A stretch of DNA of 64,000 nt, taken from the NCBI GenBank assembly GCA_039938515.1, contig JBDUUL010000006.1, positions 1-64,000 of the forward strand, in the 5' to 3' direction. Every line of letters begins with the position of its first letter. Within the stretch, counting starts at the first letter, position 1. Positions 32,570 through 41,004 of the stretch are shown here, piece after piece. Source of the stretch: Nitrososphaera sp. (GTDB lineage: Archaea; Thermoproteota; Nitrososphaeria; Nitrososphaerales; Nitrososphaeraceae). The position numbers were made by a program, and so were the translations under genes. The notes beneath the pieces are model-generated. The model searched no databases. It was not told where the DNA came from and saw only the letters and a list, made by a program, of their open reading frames with translations.

Positions 32570-33655
32570 ATGACTTCGAACGAGTTCAACCGATCGAATC
32601 TGACTCCGGGCGCTGTGATGGAAGACGAAACCATCCGGGCAGCTATGGAGATGGCAAAACCTCAAGTCTACGTCATTGGTGCGGGCGGTGCGGGCAGCAA
32701 CATTGTTTCGTGGATTAAGGACAAGGGACTTTCAGGTGGCAAGCTGATTTCCGTTAACACGGACGCGGCACACCTTGGGATCACAAAGGCGGACAGGCGT
32801 ATTCTCATTGGAGCCAAACTGACACAGGGACGCGGCTGTGGCGGCTATCCTGAGAAAGGTATGAGCGCAACACGCGAGAGCCTCTCTGAAATCGCACGTG
32901 AGGTCCAAGGCGCCAACATCATATTTCTCTGCGCGGGTCTTGGCGGCGGCACAGGTACCGGGGCAATTCAGGTACTCTCTGAAGAACTAAAGAGACAGAC
33001 CGGAGCCCTGATAATCGCAGTCGTTACTCTGCCATTCGCAGTGGAAAGATACCGATACGAGATGGCAAAGGACGCGCTGAACAACCTGCAGAGGTCATGC
33101 GATACAGTCGTCGCACTCGACAACAACAAATTGGCAAGAGTCGCAGGCAACCTGCCGCTTCAGCAGGCCCTCGGCGTGGCGAACGAACTTGTAGGCCAGT
33201 TTATCAAGGGAATTACCGAAACAATTACGACTGCCAGCCTCATCAACATCGACTTTGCAGACCTGACTGCAATCATGGAAGGACGCGGGCTTGCAGCAAT
33301 CGGCGTCGGAATGAATGATGGCATGGACAGAATCGAACAGGCAACAAGAATGGCACTCGATTCGCAGCTTCTGGACATCAAGGACATGACCAAGGCTCAC
33401 GGTGTCCTCGTGCATGTGACTGGTGGCGACGACGTCACTCTCGAAGAGGTCACTCGGGCAGGTGAGCTTGTCACGCGTAGCATGCCACACGAGGTGAGGA
33501 TAATCTGGGGAGCAAGAGTAGACCCAGCAATGAGGGGCAGGGCAAGGGTAATGGTTGTCCTGACCGGCGTAGAAAGCAAGTTTGGCGAAATAACAAAGCA
33601 GCCCGAAAGCCAGGTTGCTCCGCCAGCCCAGCAAGGCCGCAAGTGGTGGGGTTAG
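32570..33655 (+). CDS. ftsZ: FtsZ-family tubulin-like GTPase
   Basis: 361 residues from ATG 32570. YVIGAGGAGSN (35-44), VNTDAAHL (62-69), CAGLGGGTGTGA (121-132, the tubulin signature) and the T7 loop NIDFADLTAIM (226-236, with Asp228 and Asp231) are all intact, so GTP binding and polymer-dependent hydrolysis are plausible. The family forms division rings in bacteria and many archaea. In Nitrososphaeria, division is thought to rely on CdvABC, so the role of this FtsZ is open. It ends QQGRKWWG, without the usual long C-terminal tail. An intrinsic-type terminator follows 8 nt after the stop. Confidence 0.9.
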   Translation: MTSNEFNRSNLTPGAVMEDETIRAAMEMAKPQVYVIGAGGAGSNIVSWIKDKGLSGGKLISVNTDAAHLGITKADRRILIGAKLTQGRGCGGYPEKGMSATRESLSEIAREVQGANIIFLCAGLGGGTGTGAIQVLSEELKRQTGALIIAVVTLPFAVERYRYEMAKDALNNLQRSCDTVVALDNNKLARVAGNLPLQQALGVANELVGQFIKGITETITTASLINIDFADLTAIMEGRGLAAIGVGMNDGMDRIEQATRMALDSQLLDIKDMTKAHGVLVHVTGGDDVTLEEVTRAGELVTRSMPHEVRIIWGARVDPAMRGRARVMVVLTGVESKFGEITKQPESQVAPPAQQGRKWWG

Positions 33656-33662
33656 AAAGGCC

Positions 33663-33697
33663 TGCCGCGTACTCGCGGCATCTCTTTTTTCCTTTTT
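33663..33697 (+). terminator. Intrinsic-type terminator after ftsZ
   Basis: TGCCGCG (33663-33669) and CGCGGCA (33674-33680) form a perfect 7-bp stem with a TACT loop, followed by TCTCTTTTTTCCTTTTT. It is unusually bacterial-looking for an archaeon. Confidence 0.8.
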
Positions 33698-33796
33698 AGA
33701 CATTGCATTATTGCCATCGAGGGGCATTCTTCGAGGCGTGCCGTTTCCAGTCTTAAGAATGAATGTAGCGGGAAATACGTACAGCATTATTAAGAT

Positions 33797-33922
33797 ATGA
33801 AGGCGCTTTTTGGCTGTGAAACAGTGGTGCGCCTATCTATAGTCGCATATTTTGTAGGGTGTAGCGTTTTTGCAGTTGGGACCGCTGCGTTCTTCCTTGC
33901 AGTTATCGGACTGACGCCATAA
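33797..33922 (+). CDS. Small membrane peptide (41 aa)
   Basis: A 41-codon frame with ATG start and TAA stop. After MKALFGCETVVR the rest is one long hydrophobic stretch (SIVAYFVGCSVFAVGTAAFF), which predicts one or two membrane helices. It is downstream of ftsZ but beyond its terminator. TATA-like TATTAAGATA lies directly before the start, so the true promoter is uncertain. Confidence 0.45.
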   Translation: MKALFGCETVVRLSIVAYFVGCSVFAVGTAAFFLAVIGLTP

Positions 33923-33953
33923 TATTAGGTTGGAAGACCAGAACGACGGGGTT

Positions 33954-34088
33954 CTAGCTTTCGCCAACCATCTTTGAAATCATTTTCAAAAAACATTCAG
34001 GGCAGAGAGCCATGCCGTTTAACTCTGCCAGCTTTACGGCCGACGCCCTGCAGACCTGACATGATTTCTTCACGTTTGGTTCAGTCAC
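33954..34088 (-). CDS. Tiny zinc-binding protein (44 aa)
   Basis: A 44-codon frame from GTG 34088 with G-rich GGGGGG just upstream. CQVC (10-13) and CPEC (29-32) flank RASAVKLAELNGMAL, the typical knuckle-strand-knuckle of a zinc ribbon or treble clef. The C terminus FLKMISKMVGES is helical. Function unknown. Confidence 0.6.
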   Translation of the reverse strand: MTEPNVKKSCQVCRASAVKLAELNGMALCPECFLKMISKMVGES

Positions 34089-34214
34089 GTTGACCCCCCA
34101 TCTGATTTATCCTCAAGTCTGTAGGATGCGATACAAGCGCCTGCTATGCGCTTTTCCTGCCTACGCAGCTGCGACTGATGTAGCACAACCTCTTCGGCTT
34201 GATTGGACGCATGT

Positions 34215-34556
34215 CTAGCTTTTCTTGGTCTTGCCCGGCATGGAACTCACAATCGACTCCAGCTCGTTGATTATGGATTCCACCGATGAAATCTCAGTCA
34301 GCGGCCTTACAGTTCTGCTTACGAGCGGCATCGAGGGCAATAGAAACAACGTCTGCTGGAGCTCCTCGTTTGACGCGACATCCAGTACCATAACTCCCCC
34401 GGGGGAGTCTGCATATGCAAACGCGAACTTTAGCTTTCCGGATTCCTTGAGGTCATTGTAGATGCTAAACGTCTGCTGGAGCATCTTCATCTGAGCGACA
34501 GCCATGTCCGGGGTTATGAATTCCAGTTTAACCGAGTCTGTTACCAAGTACAGCAT
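34215..34556 (-). CDS. Muconolactone-isomerase-like alpha/beta-barrel protein
   Basis: 113 residues from ATG 34556 (MLYLVTDSVKLEF); the frame is open to ATG 34580. The pattern ASNEELQQTLFLLPSMPLVSRTVRPL matches the S-N-E-E-L-x-x-x-L-x-x-L-P ... x-V-x-P-L end of the small ferredoxin-like muconolactone isomerase family. Members are often of unknown substrate. It is divergent from the hemerythrin gene. Confidence 0.55.
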   Translation of the reverse strand: MLYLVTDSVKLEFITPDMAVAQMKMLQQTFSIYNDLKESGKLKFAFAYADSPGGVMVLDVASNEELQQTLFLLPSMPLVSRTVRPLTEISSVESIINELESIVSSMPGKTKKS

Positions 34557-34646
34557 GATAGATGGAATCCGGGAGGACATGCTTAAGGTTATCGCTGCGC
34601 GGGACGACGTCCGCCTGATTACATCGGTCGATGGTCTGGCATCAGG

Positions 34647-34656
34647 ATTAAATTAT
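34647..34656 (+). promoter_or_regulatory. TATA-like element for the hemerythrin gene
   Basis: ATTAAATTAT lies 22-31 nt before ATG 34678. This helps choose 34678 over upstream starts (34504 and 34555) that would overlap the divergent gene. Confidence 0.5.
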
Positions 34657-34677
34657 CAGGTGGCAGGAACCTTAGCG

Positions 34678-35235
34678 ATGCAGGCAACAAGCTCTCTGAG
34701 ACGAGATCATGACCTGATAGAGAAGATGCTAAAGGCACTGGCCGTTACGGCAGACATGCTGTCAAAGAATCAATCCGTGCCAAAGCCGGTCCTGGATAAT
34801 ACTATTGACTTTATCACAAACTTTACAAACGTATGCCACCACGGAAAGGAGGAGCAGGTTCTTTTTCCCGCGCTTGTCAAAAACGGGATGCCCCGAGAAG
34901 GCGGGCCCATTGCCCGCATGATATTTGAGCACGAGATCACGAAAAGGCTAGCAGAGAACCTGCGCGCTTCATCCGCAAAATACGCCGATTCCGGAGATTC
35001 GAACCAGTTGATATCCGACTTGCGCGCATACATCGAGCATGTTTCTTCGCACCTTGCAAAGGAGAACCTAAGGTTGTTTGCGATGGCTGACATGATACTG
35101 GCGCCGGCGGCAGATAAAATAAATGAGGAACTGAACGCTAGCGAAGCAGAGAGCCTGGCCACCATGGGAAAGACAAGGGGAAGCTACGAGTCGGCGGTAG
35201 AGCAGAGCGGTAGTGACTCCAATGCAAGTCGGTAA
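34678..35235 (+). CDS. Hemerythrin HHE domain protein
   Basis: 185 residues from ATG 34678. The four-helix iron-binding pattern is complete: LRRDHDLIEKML, CHHGKEEQVLFPAL, MIFEHEITKRL and VSSHLAKENLRLFAMAD supply His and Glu ligands for a di-iron site. Proteins of this type store or sense oxygen, nitric oxide or iron. The last 30 residues are Ser/Glu-rich and unstructured. Earlier in-frame starts exist but would overlap the neighbour on the other strand. Confidence 0.85.
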   Translation: MQATSSLRRDHDLIEKMLKALAVTADMLSKNQSVPKPVLDNTIDFITNFTNVCHHGKEEQVLFPALVKNGMPREGGPIARMIFEHEITKRLAENLRASSAKYADSGDSNQLISDLRAYIEHVSSHLAKENLRLFAMADMILAPAADKINEELNASEAESLATMGKTRGSYESAVEQSGSDSNASR

Positions 35236-35281
35236 GGCGCTGTGCTCGGTTCTAGATTTTCGCTAGGAGCCGACCTTGCGA

Positions 35282-35680
35282 ATGGATCCCCGCATCGAAA
35301 AGTTGCTGAAAGACCTGCACCTAAAGTTTCTCAGGCAGAACCCTTACGATGAAGGCGACCTGCTGTATTACCGAATCAACTACCGGTTGGCTGACAGTCT
35401 CCAGTGTTCGCTCGCCCAAGCTGAAGATGCCCATCAGGAATATCACGCATCTAATCCGCGCCACGTGTCGGGGGGGTTCTGCGATTCCTGCAGCAGGCTA
35501 GTCAGGATTGTGCCGATTATTTACGGATACGACAAAAAAGACGCCGACATGCTGCAAAAAGCTCAGGCGGAAGGCCGGCTTATCCTCTGCGACATGGATC
35601 TAATTGTCGGAGGCGCCAGATTAGCGTTGTTTGGATGCGCCGTTTGCAAGAAACCACTGGACAAATACGGGACGGCCTGA
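35282..35680 (+). CDS. Hypothetical protein with two CxxC pairs
   Basis: 132 residues from ATG 35282 (a TTG two codons earlier is open). An acidic/basic helical N-terminal half is followed by CDSC (near residue 70) and CAVC (near 120), which probably share one zinc ion across an inserted 50-residue loop. No family recognised. It follows the hemerythrin gene on the same strand after a short gap. Confidence 0.6.
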   Translation: MDPRIEKLLKDLHLKFLRQNPYDEGDLLYYRINYRLADSLQCSLAQAEDAHQEYHASNPRHVSGGFCDSCSRLVRIVPIIYGYDKKDADMLQKAQAEGRLILCDMDLIVGGARLALFGCAVCKKPLDKYGTA

Positions 35681-35722
35681 ACAAGAATTTTATGTTGTCC
35701 TGCTCGGAACAGTAGGTGCATC

Positions 35723-36160
35723 ATGACCCACCATCCTGTCGACAGTATCGCGGCGCTTGCGATACTCGCCGGGGTCGTTGCCGGGTCATTTGCATACGTG
35801 GGCACGCAGCCGGTGGCATACATTGGCATTACCGTAACCGACGTTAATGCCGAGATCGCACAGCAGATGCGCCTTCCTTCTGACAAAGGGGTCCTCATAG
35901 TTCAGGTAGCTCCGTCAAGCCCTGCGGAAAAGGCGGGGCTGAAGGGGGGAGACAGAGTCGTCGTGATAAACGGCGAAGATCTAAAGATTGGGGGAGACGT
36001 TGTCACCGCGTCTGATGGCAAGCCGGTTTCGAGCGTCGACGAGCTTCAAAACCAGCTAAGTGACAAGAAAATCAACGACAGGGTTACCTTTACGGTCCAG
36101 AGGGGGCCAAACGAAACAAAGGACGTAACCTTCACCATAGAGGCACACGCTCGCCCATAG
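35723..36160 (+). CDS. Membrane-anchored PDZ-domain protein
   Basis: A 145-residue protein. A signal anchor (IAALAILAGVVAGSFAYV, 9-26) precedes one PDZ domain (about 32-142): YIGITVTDVNAEIAQQM, GVLIVQVAPSSPAEKAGLKGGD split over 57-78, VINGEDL and a PVSSVDELQNQL helix. This is the HtrA-type PDZ without the protease. It probably binds C-terminal peptides of exported proteins and could serve as an adaptor for a membrane protease. ATG start with a good gap upstream. Confidence 0.8.
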   Translation: MTHHPVDSIAALAILAGVVAGSFAYVGTQPVAYIGITVTDVNAEIAQQMRLPSDKGVLIVQVAPSSPAEKAGLKGGDRVVVINGEDLKIGGDVVTASDGKPVSSVDELQNQLSDKKINDRVTFTVQRGPNETKDVTFTIEAHARP

Positions 36161-36206
36161 CCGGTCATCCGGTTCCAATTAATACTGCTCCTGTCATAGA
36201 ATTTCC

Positions 36207-37454
36207 GTGGGAAAGATCAAGATCGCAACGCGCCTGCCGGGACCGAAGGCACGCAAGGTCATGGGCTTGATGAAGCGGAACTGCTACGACTCGACGTTTA
36301 CTTATCCGCTCGTGGTTTCAAACGGCAAGGGCTCGGTCATAGTCGATGTGGATGGCAACAGGTATCTGGATTTTACCTCAAACATCGGGTCATGTCCCCT
36401 TGGTTATTCGCACCCCGCAATCCTTCAGGTCCTGTCCAGATACTCGAAGAACGGTGCCCACAAAATAGCAGGTCAGGATTTTTACTGCGAGGAGCACGCG
36501 GCGCTTTCTGCAGACCTGCTTTCAATCTTTCCCAAAGGTTTCAAGTCATTCTTTATCAACACCGGGGCGGAAGCTGTCGAGAACTCGATCAAGATTGCGT
36601 GGCGCAAGACTTCTTTCGAAACCCCATCCAGGCTGCCCGGCATTTCATGCATCAACGCCTTCCACGGCCGGACCATTGGCGCGCTCACTTTTACCTTCAG
36701 CAAGCCCGTTCAAAAGTTCCACATGCCAGAACTTCCTGTCCTTCGCATCAAGTTCTGTACTAGAGACGACGACCCTGCAGTCGAGGACTGTGAAAAAATC
36801 CTCGCGGAAAGAAAGGCCGCATTCATACTAGTCGAGGTCATCCAAGGGGAAGGCGGATACAACTTTGCCAGCAAAAAGTTCATTCAAAAGCTTCGTACAC
36901 TGGCTGATTCGCACGAAGTTCCTCTCATCCTAGACGAGGTCCAGTCTGGGATGGGTAGAACGGGCAGATGGTGGGCTTTTGAACACTATGGCGTCGAGCC
37001 GGACATCGTTCCAGTCGCCAAAGCCCTTCAGGTCGGGGCGGTCGGGTACAGGGCCGAACTTGACCCAGGCGAGCGGGGGGCGCTTTCAAGCACCTGGGGA
37101 GGTGGGGCTCGAATAGATCTTGCTGTCGGTTCCGCAATAATCAAGGCAATCAAGAAGGAAAGGCTCTTGCAGAACGCTTGCAGGATGGGGGAAAAGCTTG
37201 TCCAGGGGCTGAAAGAGCTCGCCGCAAGCGGAGTTGGTGAGCGGGCCATCGTCGAAGTACGGGGAATCGGTTTGATGGTGGGTATTGAATTTGCCTCAAA
37301 GGAGATTCGTGACGAAGTACTGGCAAAATCGTTCAAGAAAGGGCTTCTGCTTCTTCCGGCAGGGCAGAAATCAATGAGGGTGATACCTCCTCTAATAGTC
37401 GACAAGGAGGAGATTGAAGAGGCCACTGGCATCCTTGGCGAATCACTTCGCTAG
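36207..37454 (+). CDS. Class III PLP-dependent aminotransferase
   Basis: 415 residues from GTG 36207. NTGAEAVENSIKIAW, DEVQSGMGRTGRWWAFEHYG split at 243-263, and PDIVPVAKALQVGA carry the cofactor contacts and the Schiff-base Lys. SSTWGGGARIDLA resembles lysine 6-aminotransferase and related omega-aminotransferases. Substrate could be lysine, ornithine or 4-aminobutyrate. The stop codon shares a CTAG with the stop of the converging acyl-CoA dehydrogenase. The two may belong to one amino-acid degradation route, but that is inference. Confidence 0.85.
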   Translation: MGKIKIATRLPGPKARKVMGLMKRNCYDSTFTYPLVVSNGKGSVIVDVDGNRYLDFTSNIGSCPLGYSHPAILQVLSRYSKNGAHKIAGQDFYCEEHAALSADLLSIFPKGFKSFFINTGAEAVENSIKIAWRKTSFETPSRLPGISCINAFHGRTIGALTFTFSKPVQKFHMPELPVLRIKFCTRDDDPAVEDCEKILAERKAAFILVEVIQGEGGYNFASKKFIQKLRTLADSHEVPLILDEVQSGMGRTGRWWAFEHYGVEPDIVPVAKALQVGAVGYRAELDPGERGALSSTWGGGARIDLAVGSAIIKAIKKERLLQNACRMGEKLVQGLKELAASGVGERAIVEVRGIGLMVGIEFASKEIRDEVLAKSFKKGLLLLPAGQKSMRVIPPLIVDKEEIEEATGILGESLR

Positions 37455-38764
37455 AATGCACTATAGCCCTCACCAAGGATCGAGGACGCGATTTTTAGTT
37501 CAAGAACCTCGTTCGCCCCTTCGTAAATAATTGTCGCCCGTGAGTCCAAGAAGTGGCGGGCGACGGAAGCACTTAGTGTATAGCCTGCCGAGCCAAAAAT
37601 CTGAACCGCCCTGTTTGCACACTCAAAGGAGCAGTTGCTGGCATGAAACTTTGCGACCGCGGATAGATAATCGGCTTCGCGACGAAGTGCTGAATACTGG
37701 GTGTTGCTCCTTCCAAGGACTGTCGTCGTGTCGCTCGCGCCCGCTTTCTCGTTGTGAGTCGCCTCGACGTAATCGTGCAGCTTTTGCACGGCTGCGGCGG
37801 CCCTATAGACGAGCCAGCGCGAGCTCTCAATATCGATTGCCATTCTCGCTATGTGCTCCTGAATCAACTGTTTCCTGGCCAATTCCGATCCATGCTGGAT
37901 CCTTTGCTTGCTGTACTTTACAGACTCTTCGAGACAGTCGCGCATCACCCCTATCGCGCCTGCCGCAACGCTGAGTCTGCCGTCGATAAGCGCGCTGTAT
38001 GCGATGCTCAAGCCCTGGCCTTCCTCGCCGAGCAGGTTATCTGCAGGAATTTCGAAGTTCTTGAAATTTACCTCGGCATTTTTCACCGTGTGGAGCCCGA
38101 CCTTGTTACTTATCTCGGACGTCCATATCCCGTCTCTGTTAGTCTCTGGCTGGCCCGCTGGCTCTGGAATCTCATCGCGCTCTATTATGAACGACGATAT
38201 TCTGCCAGTGTCCACGTCCTTTGCATAAGTGGTCATGATGCGCGCAAACGTTCCGTTGCCTATCCAGTGCTTCTTGCCCGTAAGAACAAAAGACCCATTG
38301 CGTTTTTCGTATCTCGTTTTCATGGCCGCTGGGTCGCTTCCGGCGGCAGGCTCCGTCAGAGCAAATGCCATGACTTTTTCACCCGTGGTGGTCTCTGGAA
38401 GAAGCCTTGTCCTTTGAGAATCGTTTCCCCATGCCTGGAGTACTAGCTGCCCGATGGAAGTGTGGGCCGAAAAAAATGTGCGAAGCGAGCTACCGACCTG
38501 ACCGACAAGTTCGAGTGCCAGACAGTAGGTGAGCATGTCGTATCCTAGCCCTCCGTAGTGGGCCAGAACGGGGCAGCCGAGCATCCCTATTTGACCAAAG
38601 ACGGGCACAACTTCCATGTTGCGGGACCGGTTCAGGTAGCTAAGTTCCTCTGCAGGTCGTATCCGCTCGCACGCGGCGCGAACGCCTTCGAGGAAAGATT
38701 CCTGCTCGGCGCTCAGCCCAAAGCTCATCGATGAAATGTTTCTGAATGAATCGCCTGAAGCCAT
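37451..38764 (-). CDS. Acyl-CoA dehydrogenase
   Basis: A 437-residue flavoenzyme with an ATG start. The N-terminal helical part, AFALTEPAAGSDPAAMKT (FAD/substrate loop), GKKHWIGNGTFA, the helix with QLIQEHIARMAIDIE and the C-terminal ATIIYEGANEVLELKIA are typical; the Glu in IYEGAN is in the catalytic-base position. It oxidises an acyl-CoA to the enoyl form and passes electrons to an electron-transfer flavoprotein. Overall layout recalls glutaryl-CoA dehydrogenase-like members, but chain specificity cannot be decided. Confidence 0.85.
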   Translation of the reverse strand: MASGDSFRNISSMSFGLSAEQESFLEGVRAACERIRPAEELSYLNRSRNMEVVPVFGQIGMLGCPVLAHYGGLGYDMLTYCLALELVGQVGSSLRTFFSAHTSIGQLVLQAWGNDSQRTRLLPETTTGEKVMAFALTEPAAGSDPAAMKTRYEKRNGSFVLTGKKHWIGNGTFARIMTTYAKDVDTGRISSFIIERDEIPEPAGQPETNRDGIWTSEISNKVGLHTVKNAEVNFKNFEIPADNLLGEEGQGLSIAYSALIDGRLSVAAGAIGVMRDCLEESVKYSKQRIQHGSELARKQLIQEHIARMAIDIESSRWLVYRAAAAVQKLHDYVEATHNEKAGASDTTTVLGRSNTQYSALRREADYLSAVAKFHASNCSFECANRAVQIFGSAGYTLSASVARHFLDSRATIIYEGANEVLELKIASSILGEGYSAF

Positions 38765-38773
38765 GAATGTGAT

Positions 38774-39025
38774 TTGCTAAATTCACTGAGCGCAGGTATA
38801 AAAGCAAGCTTGCTCGTGCTCGAACTGGGGCACATGCGCTTTGTATCTCAGGGTTGCGTCGGAGACGGGGTTATTACGAAGTACGTCGCAGCGGGAAAAG
38901 AGTCGCCGGCCAACGAGGCAGAAAGCCACGGTATCCTCGCAATGGATCTTGAAGTACAAAAATCATCCGCAGTCCGAGAGCTGGTCGCGGTACCGCGCAC
39001 GAATCTATACCGGGTAAAGAGATAG
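38774..39025 (+). CDS. Possible small hypothetical protein
   Basis: An 83-codon frame from TTG 38774, or 63 codons from ATG 38834. It contains FVSQGCVGDGVITKYVAAGK and ends LYRVKR. It lies 9 nt after the start of the divergent acyl-CoA dehydrogenase and 7 nt before the EamA gene, which leaves little space for promoters. The composition is plausible but no motif is present. Confidence 0.35.
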   Translation: MLNSLSAGIKASLLVLELGHMRFVSQGCVGDGVITKYVAAGKESPANEAESHGILAMDLEVQKSSAVRELVAVPRTNLYRVKR

Positions 39026-39032
39026 GTGGCCG

Positions 39033-40052
39033 ATGCAATATCTGGCGTCCGGGCTTATTCGAAGATCCTGGATAGTGTTCATACATGCTGTTTTGATCTC
39101 GCTGGAATCTATAGCGATTGAATTTCTGACGGTCCGGTCAGGCATCCCTCCGTTGGTCCTGGCGGCGACCGGCATTCCCATCGCCGGCGGCATACTGGTC
39201 ATAGTTGAGTGGAGGAAAAGAAAGTCAAAGGAGAGTGAGCGGGACCAATTATTCGCAGTATTTAGGGCTAGCCGACCGCTCTTGGCCGGCTCTGCGCTGC
39301 TGGCGCTCGGCCTTTTCACCTGGTACGACTCTATCGACCGCGTAGGGGCCGCGAAGGAAAGCCTGATTGCTGGTCCGCTAGAAACGGTGTTCATACTTTT
39401 TCTCGCCCGGTTGGTACTCTTCGAAAGACTAAGGCTCATACAGCTGGGAGGGGCAGGTGTGGCCATAGCAGGATTCTTTATTACAGTTGCGAGCGGAGGA
39501 TCGGGCATCTCGCCGCTTTCCTTGGGAGATGTTGAGGCGATACTTTCCGCGGTTTTCTTTGCCTGCGGAATAATTGTCATAACTAAACTTGCTGAGCACT
39601 ACTCTTCGACGGGCGTCACAACGTCGATACTTTTGCTTTCCGGCCTGATGCTTCTTGCCGCCGTCCCGTTCGCTTACTGGCTTGGGCTTGGAGGTCTGGA
39701 TGGCTTGACCCCGGGCAAAAACGCTCATGCAAGCGACTATGCATCATGGCCTGCGTCAATACTCTTGTTCTCTCTTCTGCCCCTGTCCGCAGCGCTTACG
39801 TACGTGACCGGACTGGCGCGCATTGGAGCCTCGCTTACGTCTACCATCGCGTCTTTTTCCATAGTTGTGATCTTGGTAATCCAGCTTGCCCAGAGGGCCG
39901 CAGGCTATTCTGTAATCCTTCCTGCAAATATCCCACTCGCACTTCTCGGCGGACTGATGGCCGTGATTGGGATCTCGCTGATTCACATTGCTCCAAGGCG
40001 TGGCATGTCGGGGAGTTCTGGCAGCGAGCATGTTACCACGGCGCCTGTCTGA
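39033..40052 (+). CDS. EamA/DMT-family transporter
   Basis: A 339-residue integral membrane protein with about ten hydrophobic helices and two internal repeats. The paired segments PLLAGSALLALGLFTWYD and GPLETVFILFLARLVLFERL fit the EamA (DMT superfamily) pattern; YVTGLARIGASLTSTIASF is the corresponding second-half signature. Family members export or import amino acids, nucleotide sugars or other small metabolites. The substrate is unknown. ATG start at 39033. Confidence 0.8.
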   Translation: MQYLASGLIRRSWIVFIHAVLISLESIAIEFLTVRSGIPPLVLAATGIPIAGGILVIVEWRKRKSKESERDQLFAVFRASRPLLAGSALLALGLFTWYDSIDRVGAAKESLIAGPLETVFILFLARLVLFERLRLIQLGGAGVAIAGFFITVASGGSGISPLSLGDVEAILSAVFFACGIIVITKLAEHYSSTGVTTSILLLSGLMLLAAVPFAYWLGLGGLDGLTPGKNAHASDYASWPASILLFSLLPLSAALTYVTGLARIGASLTSTIASFSIVVILVIQLAQRAAGYSVILPANIPLALLGGLMAVIGISLIHIAPRRGMSGSSGSEHVTTAPV

Positions 40053-40085
40053 CCTGAGTCCTAAGCGGCCCCGTCTGTCATGTTT

Positions 40086-40919
40086 TCAGATATAGCGCCT
40101 AAGGAAGCCAAACATTGAGCCGCCAGATAGCAAGTCTGTTGCAATATACAAAGCCCCTGCAGCAGCCACAGTGACAAGCCAAACGAGCTTGCGCCACCAG
40201 AAGATTTTCTCACCATCAAGGCCCATGAAAGGAATCAGGTTAAAGAGTGCGATAATGCCATTAAAGCGAGCGCCTATCAGCAGAATCTGGATTCCGCGAA
40301 AGTGCCCCTGGCCGGAAAATAAATAATATGCAATCAGGAAGCCCGCTGCCATCACTATGTTTGTTAGAGGTCCTATCCATGAAACCTTCCCGCTACGGTC
40401 GCGCGAAAGGTCTCCGCTTACGACTACCGCTCCGGGTGCAATGAACTTGATTGGTGAGAACGGCAGGGCGGAAAACGCCGTGATGGCGGCGCCAAAGAGA
40501 ATGACTCTGAACTCGGCCCAGGCCCGGTAGAACTGCGCCAGGAATTTGTGGCCGAGTTCGTGGATTACAAAGGCCGAAACAAAGACAAGCAAGAATTCCC
40601 AGTTGAGCGTGTAATTAAAAAATGATGCGCCCACGACGATTACAAGAGTCGTTGCGATCGCTAGGTGAACAATCTCAATTTTCGAAAATCTAAGCATGAC
40701 GACATCCTTCACGGCAGCCTTGACTCGCTGGGGTGGGGAGCCGGACTTGCCCCGCAGCCTCTCGATGTATTCCCGGTTCCTGCTCGGTTGCTGCCTGTAG
40801 TCACTCACAAATGCGCAATCGTGGGAAACCGGGAGCCTATGCGAGGTGCAAAATGTCCCGCTGCAGTACCTGCAGCGAAATGGATATGCCTCAGTGGCGC
40901 CGCAAAGGTCGCAATCCAA
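40086..40919 (-). CDS. AN1 zinc finger fused to site-2 protease (M50)
   Basis: A 277-residue protein. The N terminus is a complete AN1 finger: Cys3, Cys6, Cys16, Cys19, Cys24, His27, His33 and Cys35. After a basic linker comes a multi-helix M50 metalloprotease with HELGH (120-124) and the downstream NLIPFMGLDGEK, whose Asp completes the zinc site. M50 enzymes cut transmembrane substrates to release regulators. The finger probably recruits substrate or ubiquitin-like partners on the cytoplasmic side. This fusion is an archaeal speciality. Confidence 0.85.
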   Translation of the reverse strand: MDCDLCGATEAYPFRCRYCSGTFCTSHRLPVSHDCAFVSDYRQQPSRNREYIERLRGKSGSPPQRVKAAVKDVVMLRFSKIEIVHLAIATTLVIVVGASFFNYTLNWEFLLVFVSAFVIHELGHKFLAQFYRAWAEFRVILFGAAITAFSALPFSPIKFIAPGAVVVSGDLSRDRSGKVSWIGPLTNIVMAAGFLIAYYLFSGQGHFRGIQILLIGARFNGIIALFNLIPFMGLDGEKIFWWRKLVWLVTVAAAGALYIATDLLSGGSMFGFLRRYI

Positions 40920-40958
40920 ATAGCCTACGCATATTATTGCAGTAAAGCACTATTAAAT

Positions 40959-40989
40959 TAAAAGGGAAAGGGCAGGGTGGCTTCTGCCC
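40959..40989 (-). terminator. Hairpin plus T-run after the repeat-coil protein
   Basis: On the minus strand GGGCAG (40984-40989) and CTGCCC (40970-40975) pair around AAGCCACC and are followed by TTTCCCTTTTAATTTAA. It lies just after the stop of the minus-strand gene at 41005. Confidence 0.65.
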
Positions 40990-41004
40990 CGCTTGATTGG
41001 GTGG

